Below are positions 8,786 to 17,175 of a DNA stretch of 64,000 nt, in pieces (position 1 is the stretch's first letter; each line of letters begins with the position of its first letter). Both the position numbers and the translations under genes were made by a program. The notes below the pieces were generated by a model. It was given only the letters and a program-made list of their open reading frames with translations, was not told the DNA's origin and did no database searches. Source of the DNA: Geothrix rubra. GTDB taxonomy: Bacteria > Acidobacteriota > Holophagae > Holophagales > Holophagaceae. The stretch spans positions 620,001 to 684,000 of the forward strand of contig NZ_BSDD01000001.1 in the NCBI RefSeq assembly GCF_030268065.1, written 5' to 3'.

Positions 8786-9538
8786 TCAAGCGATGCGGCT
8801 CTCGAGACAAGCCTTGATGGGCCTACCCAGAGTCAAGTCCGCCACGAGGGCGCTGCCGATGACAGGGGTGGCACCCAGCGTGCGCACCGCGCGCAGGCTG
8901 GCGGGATCCGAGAGCCCGAAGCCCACAGCGAGGGGGCGGGCGGTGATCCCCTGCAGGTCCCGGACGCGGGCGGCCACGGGACCCAGATCGGTCCCCTGCC
9001 CGGTCCCGGTGACGCCGAGCCGTGCAACCACGTAGGCGAAGCGCTGCGCGAAGGGCGCGCCGGGTCCCGGATCAGGCCGCTGGTCCAGCAGCGCCTTCGC
9101 GCGCTCAGGCGTGGTCGTGGGCGCCAGCAGGGGCACCAAGGGATACCCCGCCGCGCGCAGGCCAGCCTCGAAGTCCGGCTCCTCCCCGAACGGAAGGTCG
9201 ACCACCAGCAGCGACCGCACCGGCGTGGGCTCCAGGAGCCGGAGCAGGGGATCCAGGCCCAGCTGCAGCAGCGGGTTCAGATAGGTGAACAGGATCAGGT
9301 CGGGACTGTCGGTGAGGCCGGCCAGGGATTCGAGGACGCGCCGGGGCGTGGCGCCACGGCCGATGGCGCGATGGGCCGCCGCCTGGAGCACGGGGCCGTC
9401 GGCGATGGGATCGGAGTGGGGCAGTCCCACCTCCGCCGCCTCGAGGCCGAGGGCGCGGGCCCCAGCAAGCAGGCCCGGCAGGGCTTCCAGCGAAGGATCG
9501 CCGGCCATGAGGAAGGGGAGCAGCGGGTTCAGCGTCAT
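8786..9538 (-). CDS. trpA: tryptophan synthase alpha subunit
   Basis: TrpA (250 residues) cleaves indole-3-glycerol phosphate to indole and glyceraldehyde 3-phosphate and passes the indole to TrpB. The short N-terminus (MTLNPLLPFLMAGDPS) leads into the conserved ALGLEAAEVGLPHSDPIADGPVLQAA segment with the catalytic Glu and Asp. FTYLNPLLQLG, DLPFGEE and the phosphate-binding VGFGLSDP and GATPVIGSALV loops follow. Serine replaces Phe in the usual GxPFSDP motif. The start is 2 bases after the trpB stop; a longer upstream frame runs through trpB and is rejected. It is the last gene of the trp operon. Confidence 0.93.
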   Translation of the reverse strand: MTLNPLLPFLMAGDPSLEALPGLLAGARALGLEAAEVGLPHSDPIADGPVLQAAAHRAIGRGATPRRVLESLAGLTDSPDLILFTYLNPLLQLGLDPLLRLLEPTPVRSLLVVDLPFGEEPDFEAGLRAAGYPLVPLLAPTTTPERAKALLDQRPDPGPGAPFAQRFAYVVARLGVTGTGQGTDLGPVAARVRDLQGITARPLAVGFGLSDPASLRAVRTLGATPVIGSALVADLTLGRPIKACLESRIA

Positions 9539-9539
9539 C

Positions 9540-10720
<1,181 letters not shown>

Positions 10721-10724
<4 letters not shown>

Positions 10725-11341
10725 GGCAGCTCCAGGGCATGGGCGGTGTGGACGAAGGCCGTCACCTTGCGCGGGTCCTTCCGGCCAGGTGCCGCCTCCA
10801 GTCGGCTGGCGGCGTCGAAGCCCCGCAGCCGGGGCCGGATCTCGGGGGCCACCCGGGCGGCGCGTTCCCGCAGCGTGTCGCCGTCGAGTCCCCCGGCGAG
10901 GAGGAAGGGGCCCGGCGGCGGGAAGGCCATGGCATGGCCCTGCCCCGAGCCTCCGGCCACGCCGGTGCGGGCCGGACTCGGCTCCCAGAGGTAGAGGTCG
11001 GCCGGGGCCGGCCCCTGGCCCGGCTCGTCGGCCCAGGGGAGGATCACGAAGAGGCCGGCCTCCTTCAGGAGGGCCACCCCCCGGACTCGCTCCGCCCGGG
11101 GGAGATGCGGCTGCACGCGCCGGAACCCGAAGGCCCTGACCCGATCCAGGATGCCCGCGGCCTCATCCGCCACCATCACCAGCACGGCCCGGTCACGGTG
11201 CTCCGCGGCGATCGCAAGGTCAGGACAGTGGCGCGGGCTGGGCGCGTGGGACACGAAGCCCAGGAGGTCCGCACCGGCCCGGGCGGCCTGGGTTGCGTCC
11301 TCGGCGCGGGTGAGCCCGCACACCTTGGCGAGGGGGATCAT
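10721..11341 (-). CDS. trpF: phosphoribosylanthranilate isomerase
   Basis: TrpF (206 residues) converts N-(5-phosphoribosyl)-anthranilate to CdRP. The catalytic Cys lies in KVCGLTRAEDA near the N-terminus, and the catalytic Asp near the C-terminus in LRGFDAASRLE, where GVDVSSGVE is usual. The middle is divergent: the loop that normally reads DxxxxGGTG(KR)xFDW appears as LYLWEPSPARTG, then GGSGQGHAMAF. Operon position between trpC and trpB strongly supports the assignment despite the divergence. Four-base overlaps link it to both neighbours. Confidence 0.88.
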
Positions 11342-12168
11342 GAAGCCGCCCGCGCCAGGCCGGCGAGGATCCGCGCCAGGAAGTCCTCCGGATCGGGACT
11401 GCGCATGAGGGCCTCGCCCATCAGCACGGCGTCGAAACCGGCCCGGAGGGAGGCCACCGCATCGCCGGGCGTGGCCAGCCCCGATTCCCGGATGAGCACC
11501 GCATCTGGGAAGGCCCGGCGCAGGGGGGCGGCCGAGGGCTCGCCCAGGGTGAAGGTGGAGAGGTCCCGGGCGTTGATGCCCACCAGCCGGGCTTCCGCGG
11601 CCAGGGCGAAGGGCACTTCCGTCAGGTCGTGAAGCTCGACCAGGGGCTCCAGGCCCCGGGCCCGGGCCGCCGCGGCAAAGGCGGCCGTGTGCCCCTTCAG
11701 CACCCGGGCGATGAGGAGCACGGCCTGGGCGCCGCAGGCGGCGGCTTCCGCCAGCTGGGCCTCTGCGATGACGAAGCCCTTATAGAGCTTCGGCAGCCCG
11801 AGGCCTGCGGCCTGCCGGAGGTGCTCGGGGTTCCCGCGGAAGAAGGCGGGCTCCGCCAGGATGGAGAAGGCCGCGGCGCCCCCGTCCCGGTAGGCCTGGA
11901 GCTGCGGCAGGAGCGGCGTGCCGGCCGCGAAGGGTCCGAGGGTGGGGGAAGCCTGCTTGTACTCGGCGATGACCGCGCCGCCGCGGACCCGGACCGCTTC
12001 CCGGAGGGCGCTCTCGAAGGGCCGGTCGTCGCCGGGGGGCGGGAGCTCCGGTCCGGTCTGCATCTGGAGTACCCGGTCGAGCTCGGCCACCAGCACCCGC
12101 TGGAGGGGCGAGCTGGGCGGGAGCCCGGTCTCCCGGACAAGGACTCGGGGATCGGGAAAGCCGCTCAC
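11338..12168 (-). CDS. trpC: indole-3-glycerol phosphate synthase
   Basis: TrpC (276 residues) closes the indole ring from CdRP with loss of CO2. The first catalytic Lys is in IAEYKQASPTLGPF, the second in KLYKGFVI, where most homologues read KDF, so the Asp after that Lys is a Gly here. GINARDLSTFTL carries the conserved Asn, IRESGLATPGD the Ser, and FDAVLMGEALM the phosphate loop. The roughly 45-residue N-terminal extension before the barrel is normal for the family. It overlaps trpD and trpF by 4 bases each. Confidence 0.92.
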   Translation of the reverse strand: MSGFPDPRVLVRETGLPPSSPLQRVLVAELDRVLQMQTGPELPPPGDDRPFESALREAVRVRGGAVIAEYKQASPTLGPFAAGTPLLPQLQAYRDGGAAAFSILAEPAFFRGNPEHLRQAAGLGLPKLYKGFVIAEAQLAEAAACGAQAVLLIARVLKGHTAAFAAAARARGLEPLVELHDLTEVPFALAAEARLVGINARDLSTFTLGEPSAAPLRRAFPDAVLIRESGLATPGDAVASLRAGFDAVLMGEALMRSPDPEDFLARILAGLARAAS

Positions 12169-13202
12169 GACCGCACCTCCCCGGGCCCCGGGAAGGGCAG
12201 GGAGAAGCCCCGCTCCAGGGCCTGCCTCGCCTCGCCCCAGGCGGCCGGAAGCTGGGCCAGCCCCTCGCCCCGGTGCAGCAGGAGCCCCAGGCCCGCCTGC
12301 AGGGCCACCGCATCGGCCACGGCTGGACGGAAGTCGGCATGGCCGGCCCCGGCGTGAAGGCCCCGGGCCACCGCCAGGGCCTCGGCGCGATCCTTGATGC
12401 GGAGCGCGTGCCGGGGCGGCTGGGCCAGCCCCAGGTCCCGGGGGACGAGCACCGCCGGGGCGGCGACGCTGCCGTCCCTGACCTCCAGCACCGTCGTCGG
12501 CCCCTCGATGGAGGCCTCGTCGAGCCCCTTCCCCTCCGCATCCTTCCCGTGGACCACGAAGGCCCGCCGGAGGGTGCCGCGCCGGGCCAGGGCGCCCGCC
12601 ATGGGCGCCGCCAGCTCCTCCCGCGCCACGCCCAGGAGCTGCAACGGGGGCGCCGCCGGGTTCAGCAGGGGGCCCAGCAGGTTGAAGATCGTGGGGATGC
12701 CCAGGCGCCGCCGGATCTCCCGGAGCCGGCCCAGCAGCGGGTGGTAGGCCGGCGCGAAGAGGAACGCGAAGCGGTGCCGGTCGAGGTCCCCGGCCAGCTC
12801 AGCGCTGCCGCGGGCCAGGTCGTAGCCCAGGGCCTCCAGCAGGTCCGCGCTGCCGCAGACGCTGGTGGCCGCGCGGTTCCCGTGCTTGACCACCGGCACA
12901 CCCAGGTGGGCGAGGAGGAGGGCGGCCAGGGTGCTGAGGTTGGCGGTGGCCGCGCCGTCGCCGCCGGTCCCGCAGGTGTCCAGGGCGGTCCCGGGCACCG
13001 GCGGGAAGGGCACGGCCACCTCGCCCAGGGCCTCGGCGAAGGCCGCCAGCTCGTGGGCCTCGGGCACCCGCTGGGCCAGGAGGGCCAGGCAGGCCCCCAC
13101 CAGCAGGGCATCCGTGTCCTGGTCGATGAAGGTGCGCATGAGTTCGGCGGCGGTGGCCTCGGGCAGCGGCCGGATGGGGTTGTGGGTGGTCAGGAGCGTC
13201 AT
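12165..13202 (-). CDS. trpD: anthranilate phosphoribosyltransferase
   Basis: TrpD (345 residues) transfers the phosphoribosyl group of PRPP to anthranilate. The N-terminal helical domain precedes the glycine-rich PRPP loop CGTGGDGAATANLSTLAALL, then VPVVKHGNRAATSVCGSADLLEALG. IFNLLGPLLNPAAPP and a DEASIEGPT motif that provides metal-binding acidic residues complete the pattern. Length and order are canonical. It is a stand-alone gene, not fused to trpG. Start and stop codons overlap trpG and trpC by 4 bases. Confidence 0.95.
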   Translation of the reverse strand: MTLLTTHNPIRPLPEATAAELMRTFIDQDTDALLVGACLALLAQRVPEAHELAAFAEALGEVAVPFPPVPGTALDTCGTGGDGAATANLSTLAALLLAHLGVPVVKHGNRAATSVCGSADLLEALGYDLARGSAELAGDLDRHRFAFLFAPAYHPLLGRLREIRRRLGIPTIFNLLGPLLNPAAPPLQLLGVAREELAAPMAGALARRGTLRRAFVVHGKDAEGKGLDEASIEGPTTVLEVRDGSVAAPAVLVPRDLGLAQPPRHALRIKDRAEALAVARGLHAGAGHADFRPAVADAVALQAGLGLLLHRGEGLAQLPAAWGEARQALERGFSLPFPGPGEVRS

Positions 13203-13777
13203 CGGGTGGATTCCTTGGCGAGCTGCAGGAAGTTGGCGAGCATGGCGGGGCCGTCGGGCGTGAGGATGCTCTCGGGGTGGAATTGCACGCCCCAGCGCGG
13301 CAGGCTCAGGTGCGCCATGGCCATGATTTCGCCGCCGGGGCTGCGGCCCGTCACCCGCCAGCAGGCGGGCAGGGTCTCCGGATCGGCGATGAGGCTGTGG
13401 TAGCGGCCGATGGGAAGCCCCGCAGGGAGTCCCCGGAAGAGGCCAGTCCCGTCGTGTTCCAGCGGCGTGGCCTCCCCGTGGCGCGGCTCGCGGGCTCGTA
13501 CCACCCGGCCGCCGGTGGCGGCGGCGAGGGCCTGGTGGCCCAGGCAGACGCCGAGCAGGGGCACGGCCCAGTCGGAGCCGGCCAGGGCCATGTGGGCCGG
13601 GCTCTCCGTGGGATGGCCCGGCCCCGGCGAGAGGACCACGGCGTCGGGCCTCAGGGCCCGGGCCTCCTGGAGGCCGATGGCGTCATGGCGCACCACGCGG
13701 ACCTCCGCCCCCAGGGTCTCGAAAGCCTGGACCAGGTTGTAGGTGAAGGAATCCAGGGCGTCGATGAGCAGGATCAC
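13199..13777 (-). CDS. trpG: anthranilate synthase component II (glutamine amidotransferase)
   Basis: TrpG (192 residues) is the class I glutamine amidotransferase that supplies ammonia to TrpE. ILLIDALDSFTYNLVQAF opens the domain, the nucleophile Cys is in LLGVCLGHQALAAATGG, and the catalytic His-Glu pair is in GVQFHPESILTPDG. SPGPGHPTES forms the oxyanion region. The start is a GTG overlapping the trpE TGA (GTGA) with a strong GAGGGAGG ribosome-binding site 6 bases upstream. The same frame extends far upstream inside trpE, but that part is not protein-like. A dual role in p-aminobenzoate synthesis cannot be excluded. Confidence 0.94.
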   Translation of the reverse strand: MILLIDALDSFTYNLVQAFETLGAEVRVVRHDAIGLQEARALRPDAVVLSPGPGHPTESPAHMALAGSDWAVPLLGVCLGHQALAAATGGRVVRAREPRHGEATPLEHDGTGLFRGLPAGLPIGRYHSLIADPETLPACWRVTGRSPGGEIMAMAHLSLPRWGVQFHPESILTPDGPAMLANFLQLAKESTR

Positions 13778-15159
13778 CGGGCACCTCCCTCGAGCCGGAC
13801 ACCCATGGCCTGGGCCACCGCCCCCAGCTTGTGCAGCGTCTCGAAATACTCCGAGGCGGGATCGGAGGCCCGCACCACGCCGGCCCCAGCCTGCAGGTAC
13901 GCCTTTCCACCCACGTAGACGGCCGTGCGGAGGATGAGGGCCGTATCCAGGGCCCCATCGTCCCCCAGGCGCAGCAGCACGCCACCGTAAGGTCCGCGCA
14001 CCTCCCCTTCCATCTCGGCGATGCGCTGGCAGGCCCGCAGCTTGGGGGCGCCGCTGACCGTGCCCGCCGGGAAGGCGGCCTCGAGGACATCCAGGGCGTC
14101 CACACCCGGTTTCAACTTCGCCTTCACCGTGGTCGTCAGGTGCAGCACGTGGCTGGTGCGCTGGAGGGCCAGGGGCCGCTCCACCCGCACGCCGCCGGGG
14201 ATGGCCACCCGGCCCAGGTCGTTGCGGGCGAGATCCACCAGCATCTGGTGCTCGGCCAGTTCCTTGGGGTGGCGGCGGAGGGCCTCGAAGCGTTCGGCGT
14301 CCTCCTCGGCCGTGGCGCCCCGGGGCACGGTCCCCGCGATGGGCAGGGTCTCGGCCTCGCCCGCCTGGACCCGCACGAGCATCTCCGGCGAGGCCCCCAC
14401 CAGGGCAAAGCCGTCCCACTCGAGGAGGAAGGCGTAGGGGCTCGGATTCAGCCGCCGGAGACGACGGTAGGCCGCCAGCGGCGACGGCGGATCCGACACC
14501 TCGAAGCGCTGGCTGGGCACCAGCTGGTACACGTCGCCGTCGAGGATCCGCGCCTGGGCCCGGGTCACCATGCCCTCGTAGGCCTCCCGCGCACAGAGGG
14601 GCCGGGCCGAGGGTGCGGCCCCGTCGGCACCGGGGTCACGGGCCCCGGCCCGCAGGGCCTCGCGGAGCTCCCGCAGACGCCGGAAGCCCGCCTCGGCGTC
14701 GATGTCACGGGTCTGCAGCTCCGCCACCTGGTGGAGGTGGTCGAACACCAGGGCCGTGCCGAAGCGCCGCACCCAGAGCCCCGGCAGGCCGAGGCTGTCC
14801 CGGGCCGGCAGGGGCAGCGTGGGTTCCTGGGCGCCCATGGCCTCGAAGCCGAGGTAGCCGGCGCAGCCCACGCCGAGGGGCAGCGGCTCCCGCGAGGGGG
14901 CCAGCTCGGCCTCCGGATCGAAGGCCGTCGACGCTGCGGCCTGGCCGGCGAAGGTCCGGAGGGCGCCGACCCAGCCCCGGGCGGGAGGCGGCAGCATCAG
15001 GGACTCGCCGTCCTCCAGGAGGACGAAGCTGTAGCGGCCCACCCGCTCGCCCTGGTCGGCGGATTCTAAGAGGAGGCTGGCGCCGCGGGGGCGCAGGGCC
15101 AGGTAGGCCGCGAGCGGCGTGACGAGGTCGGCGGGAAGGGGATGGCGCAGCAGGAACAT
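13774..15159 (-). CDS. trpE: anthranilate synthase component I
   Basis: TrpE (461 residues) converts chorismate to anthranilate using ammonia from TrpG. The N-terminus contains ASLLLESADQGERVGRYSF, whose LLES motif is the tryptophan feedback site in other TrpE proteins. The chorismate-binding half shows DVYQLVPSQRF, ETLPIAGTVPRGATAEEDA, HQMLVDLARNDLGRVA, PAGTVSGAPKLRACQ and RGPYGGVLLRLG. The ATG at 15159 was chosen because it follows the attenuator hairpin; an open frame upstream passes through the hairpin and is not protein-like. First structural gene of trpEGDCFBA, controlled by the leader described next to it. Confidence 0.95.
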   Translation of the reverse strand: MFLLRHPLPADLVTPLAAYLALRPRGASLLLESADQGERVGRYSFVLLEDGESLMLPPPARGWVGALRTFAGQAAASTAFDPEAELAPSREPLPLGVGCAGYLGFEAMGAQEPTLPLPARDSLGLPGLWVRRFGTALVFDHLHQVAELQTRDIDAEAGFRRLRELREALRAGARDPGADGAAPSARPLCAREAYEGMVTRAQARILDGDVYQLVPSQRFEVSDPPSPLAAYRRLRRLNPSPYAFLLEWDGFALVGASPEMLVRVQAGEAETLPIAGTVPRGATAEEDAERFEALRRHPKELAEHQMLVDLARNDLGRVAIPGGVRVERPLALQRTSHVLHLTTTVKAKLKPGVDALDVLEAAFPAGTVSGAPKLRACQRIAEMEGEVRGPYGGVLLRLGDDGALDTALILRTAVYVGGKAYLQAGAGVVRASDPASEYFETLHKLGAVAQAMGVRLEGGAR

Positions 15160-15176
15160 CGGGGTGTCCGGAAACG

Positions 15177-15203
15177 AAAAAGCCCGACCACGGGGGTCGG
15201 GCT
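15177..15203 (-). terminator. intrinsic terminator of the trp attenuator
   Basis: Nine-base-pair stem AGCCCGACC/GGTCGGGCT with a 5-base loop, followed on the minus strand by a run of five Ts and then CG. It ends 18 bases before the trpE ATG, the classical place for an attenuator terminator. Confidence 0.9.
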
Positions 15204-15300
15204 CGGAAGGGTCCAGGAGGTGCGCGCCGTCAGGCTGCGCCGATGGAGCCGTCCGAGCCCATGCGCCAGTACCAGGCCTCGAAGACGAGGCTCCGGACGG
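15177..15300 (-). promoter_or_regulatory. trp operon transcription attenuator
   Basis: Four mutually exclusive pairing segments are visible in the minus-strand RNA. Segment 1 (15289-15300, CCGUCCGGAGCC) pairs with segment 2 (15249-15260, GGGCUCGGACGG) with a single bulged G. Segment 2 also pairs perfectly over 9 bases (GGGCUCGGA/UCCGAGCCC) with segment 3 (15195-15207). Segment 3 pairs with segment 4 (15181-15189) to form the terminator. Two Trp codons sit between segments 1 and 2, so a ribosome stalled there would block 1:2, allow 2:3 antitermination and let trpE be transcribed. Pairing is read directly from the sequence; the regulation is inferred by analogy with enterobacterial trp. Confidence 0.88.
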
Positions 15301-15322
15301 GGAGCGGGAAGGACGACACCAT
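15230..15322 (-). CDS. trpL: trp operon leader peptide
   Basis: A 30-codon reading frame, too short for routine gene finders, starting ATG GTG and ending TGA. It contains Trp17-Tyr18-Trp19, whereas Trp is rare in proteins generally. The codons for residues 8-12 form attenuator segment 1, and those for residues 20-24 form segment 2, so translation reads directly over the alternative RNA structures. No Shine-Dalgarno sequence precedes the ATG. The promoter -10 hexamer ends 7 bases upstream of it, so the transcript probably begins at or one base before the AUG and the peptide is translated from a leaderless mRNA. The peptide itself likely has no function. Confidence 0.82.
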   Translation of the reverse strand: MVSSFPLPVRSLVFEAWYWRMGSDGSIGAA

Positions 15323-15329
15323 GGCAAGG

Positions 15330-15359
15330 ATGAAACCCTGGCCCCGGGGGGCCTGTCAA
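15330..15359 (-). promoter_or_regulatory. trp operon promoter
   Basis: A perfect -35 hexamer TTGACA (15354-15359) and a -10-like TTTCAT (15330-15335, 4 of 6 matches) are separated by 18 bases. The predicted start of transcription is at about 15322-15323, coinciding with the leader-peptide ATG. The 250-base gap between trpE and the divergent membrane-protein gene holds this promoter, trpL and the attenuator. No operator palindrome for a TrpR-like repressor is evident. Confidence 0.7.
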
Positions 15360-15413
15360 GCCTCGCCCCCCTGGACCGCGGCGGATGTGGTTTGATGGGA
15401 GGTTCCCTGCCGG

Positions 15414-16367
15414 ATGCCCATGGACCTCGACGCCCCGCCCACCACCATCCATGCCCAGGAGGGGCTGCTGCCCCGGGGCCCCTGGTCCTTCCTGAAGGCC
15501 GCCCTCCCTGGCGGCTTCGGCCGCTGGGGCTGGGGCCTCCTGGCCGGCTGGGCGCTCATGGTCGCGGGTCCCGCCTTCAGCTGGGCCATGCTGCTCCGGC
15601 GGACCGCGGGCTGGAGCGCCCTGCCCGGCCACTGGGGCGAGGGGATCACCGCCCGGGACATCTGGGAACTCTGGGAGAACGGGGGCCTGAAGCACAATCC
15701 CGTGAACTCGCCGGCCGTGCACACCCTCGGCCTCGGGCTCGTGATCGTCCTCTGGTGCGGCTGGCGGATGCAGGCAGAGACGGTGGACCTGCCCGGCCGG
15801 CTGGGCCCCTGGCTGCTGGGGGCCCTGGACACGCTGCTCGTGGGCCTGGTGCCCCTGGCCCTGGTCGCCTGGGCCATCCTCCGCGGCCTCGCCTGGCTGG
15901 GCGAGACCGGCATCCAGGGCCTGGGCTGGACCGCCTTCGTGGGACGCCCGCTCGTGGTGATGGCTACCCTCTCGGCCCTGGGGCTCCAGTGGTGGTTCCT
16001 GCGCCTGGGCCGGACGGAGCGCGCCGCCAGCGCACGCCGCCGGGGCTACGGCCGGCACCTGGGCTGGAGCTTCCAGTCGCTCTGGGCCCATCCCGTCCAG
16101 TGGACCGTGGTGGTCCTCGGCGGCACCGCCGTGCGGGCCCTGCTCGCCTTCCTCGTCCTGTTCCTGGCCTGGCGGATCGGCGGCGCCACCGTGGGCCGGG
16201 TGTGGCTCTTCTTCCTCCTCCAGGTGACGGCCACGGTGATCAACGCCTGGCTCCTGGGCTGGTTCCTGAGGGCCTCGGCCCTCTACTGGCAGCATGACCT
16301 GAAGGTGCGGGAGGCCCGCGCCGATTTCGTGAAAGCCCACCGTGATGCCGAATCCCTTGAAACGTAG
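15414..16367 (+). CDS. hypothetical integral membrane protein
   Basis: A 317-residue protein I cannot assign to a family. It has about six hydrophobic segments: near residues 42-60, 103-117, 130-160, 180-200, 225-252 and 263-285. These alternate with Arg-rich loops, and the cytoplasmic tail is charged (RASALYWQHDLKVREARADF). The N-terminal 25 residues are polar. Trp is unusually frequent in the first third. The gene is divergent from the trp operon, and its last 23 bases overlap the start of the 5'-nucleotidase C-domain gene, so the two are probably cotranscribed and coupled. A transport or envelope role is possible but not shown. Confidence 0.75.
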   Translation: MPMDLDAPPTTIHAQEGLLPRGPWSFLKAALPGGFGRWGWGLLAGWALMVAGPAFSWAMLLRRTAGWSALPGHWGEGITARDIWELWENGGLKHNPVNSPAVHTLGLGLVIVLWCGWRMQAETVDLPGRLGPWLLGALDTLLVGLVPLALVAWAILRGLAWLGETGIQGLGWTAFVGRPLVVMATLSALGLQWWFLRLGRTERAASARRRGYGRHLGWSFQSLWAHPVQWTVVVLGGTAVRALLAFLVLFLAWRIGGATVGRVWLFFLLQVTATVINAWLLGWFLRASALYWQHDLKVREARADFVKAHRDAESLET

Positions 16368-17175
16368 CCTGCTCATCCCGGCCCTGCTGTCGTTCCTGGG
16401 GGCCCACCAGCCTCCCGCCGTGAAACCGGGCCAGGCCGAGAGCATCCCCGTCACGTCGGCGATCGCGGACGATCCGGCCCTCGCCGCCACCATCGCCCCC
16501 TACGCCGCCAAGATCAAGGCCAGCTTCGGCCAGCCGCTGGTGAAGGCCCCCCAGGGCCTCTTCCGCGGCAGGCGGGGCGAGGAGAACCTGCTGGGCTACT
16601 GGGTGGCCGACACCATGCGCGAGGCCGCCCGGCAGGCCATCGACGCCCCGGTGCGCTTCGCCATCACCAATTCCGGGGGCCTCCGCGCCAACCTGCGCCC
16701 CGGCCAGCTGAAGGTGGAGGACATCTACGAGCTGATGCCCTTCGAGAACGAGCTGGTGGTCGTCGAGCTCACCGGCGCCGAGGTCATCCAGGTGGTCCGC
16801 GAAGGGCTGCTCCGCCGGGGGGGAGAACCCTGCTCGGGCGTCCGGGTGAAGGTGGAGGGGACCCCCGCCAAGGCCCTTCTGACCATCACCTGGGCCGACG
16901 GGAGTCCCATCGATCCGGCGGAGGTGGTGAAGGTCGCCACCACGGACTACCTCTACGGCGGCGGGGATGCCATCCCCACGCTGCGGAAGGGGCGCAAGCC
17001 CTTCACCACCGGGCTGACCCTCCGGCAGATCCTGCTGGACCGCTGCGCCGCCCTCGGGAGGGCCGGTCGCGACCTCCTGCCGCCGGCCCCCGGCCGGTAC
17101 CAGGTCCCGGCCGAGCTGCAGGAAGCCCTGCGCGAAAAGAAGCTGAACCTCCAGGAGCCCGGAGTCCGCCCATGA
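16345..17175 (+). CDS. 5'-nucleotidase C-terminal domain protein
   Basis: This 276-residue exported protein corresponds only to the C-terminal, substrate-binding domain of UshA-type 5'-nucleotidases. After a signal-like stretch (LIPALLSFLGAHQPPA) come ENLLGYWVADTMREAA, FAITNSGGLRANLRPG with the conserved NSGG(L/I)R nucleotide-binding motif, YELMPFENELVVVELTG, and VATTDYLYGGGDAIPTL. No metallophosphatase motifs are present; these are encoded by the next gene. The ATG overlaps the preceding gene, and the stop overlaps the next start (ATGA). The pair most likely forms one periplasmic nucleotidase or phosphoesterase. Confidence 0.88.
   Translation: MPNPLKRSLLIPALLSFLGAHQPPAVKPGQAESIPVTSAIADDPALAATIAPYAAKIKASFGQPLVKAPQGLFRGRRGEENLLGYWVADTMREAARQAIDAPVRFAITNSGGLRANLRPGQLKVEDIYELMPFENELVVVELTGAEVIQVVREGLLRRGGEPCSGVRVKVEGTPAKALLTITWADGSPIDPAEVVKVATTDYLYGGGDAIPTLRKGRKPFTTGLTLRQILLDRCAALGRAGRDLLPPAPGRYQVPAELQEALREKKLNLQEPGVRP

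Noticed and set aside
15160-15327. TrpE extension upstream of 15159
   Set aside because: This frame reads through the attenuator terminator; the leader peptide is in a different frame and explains the region better.
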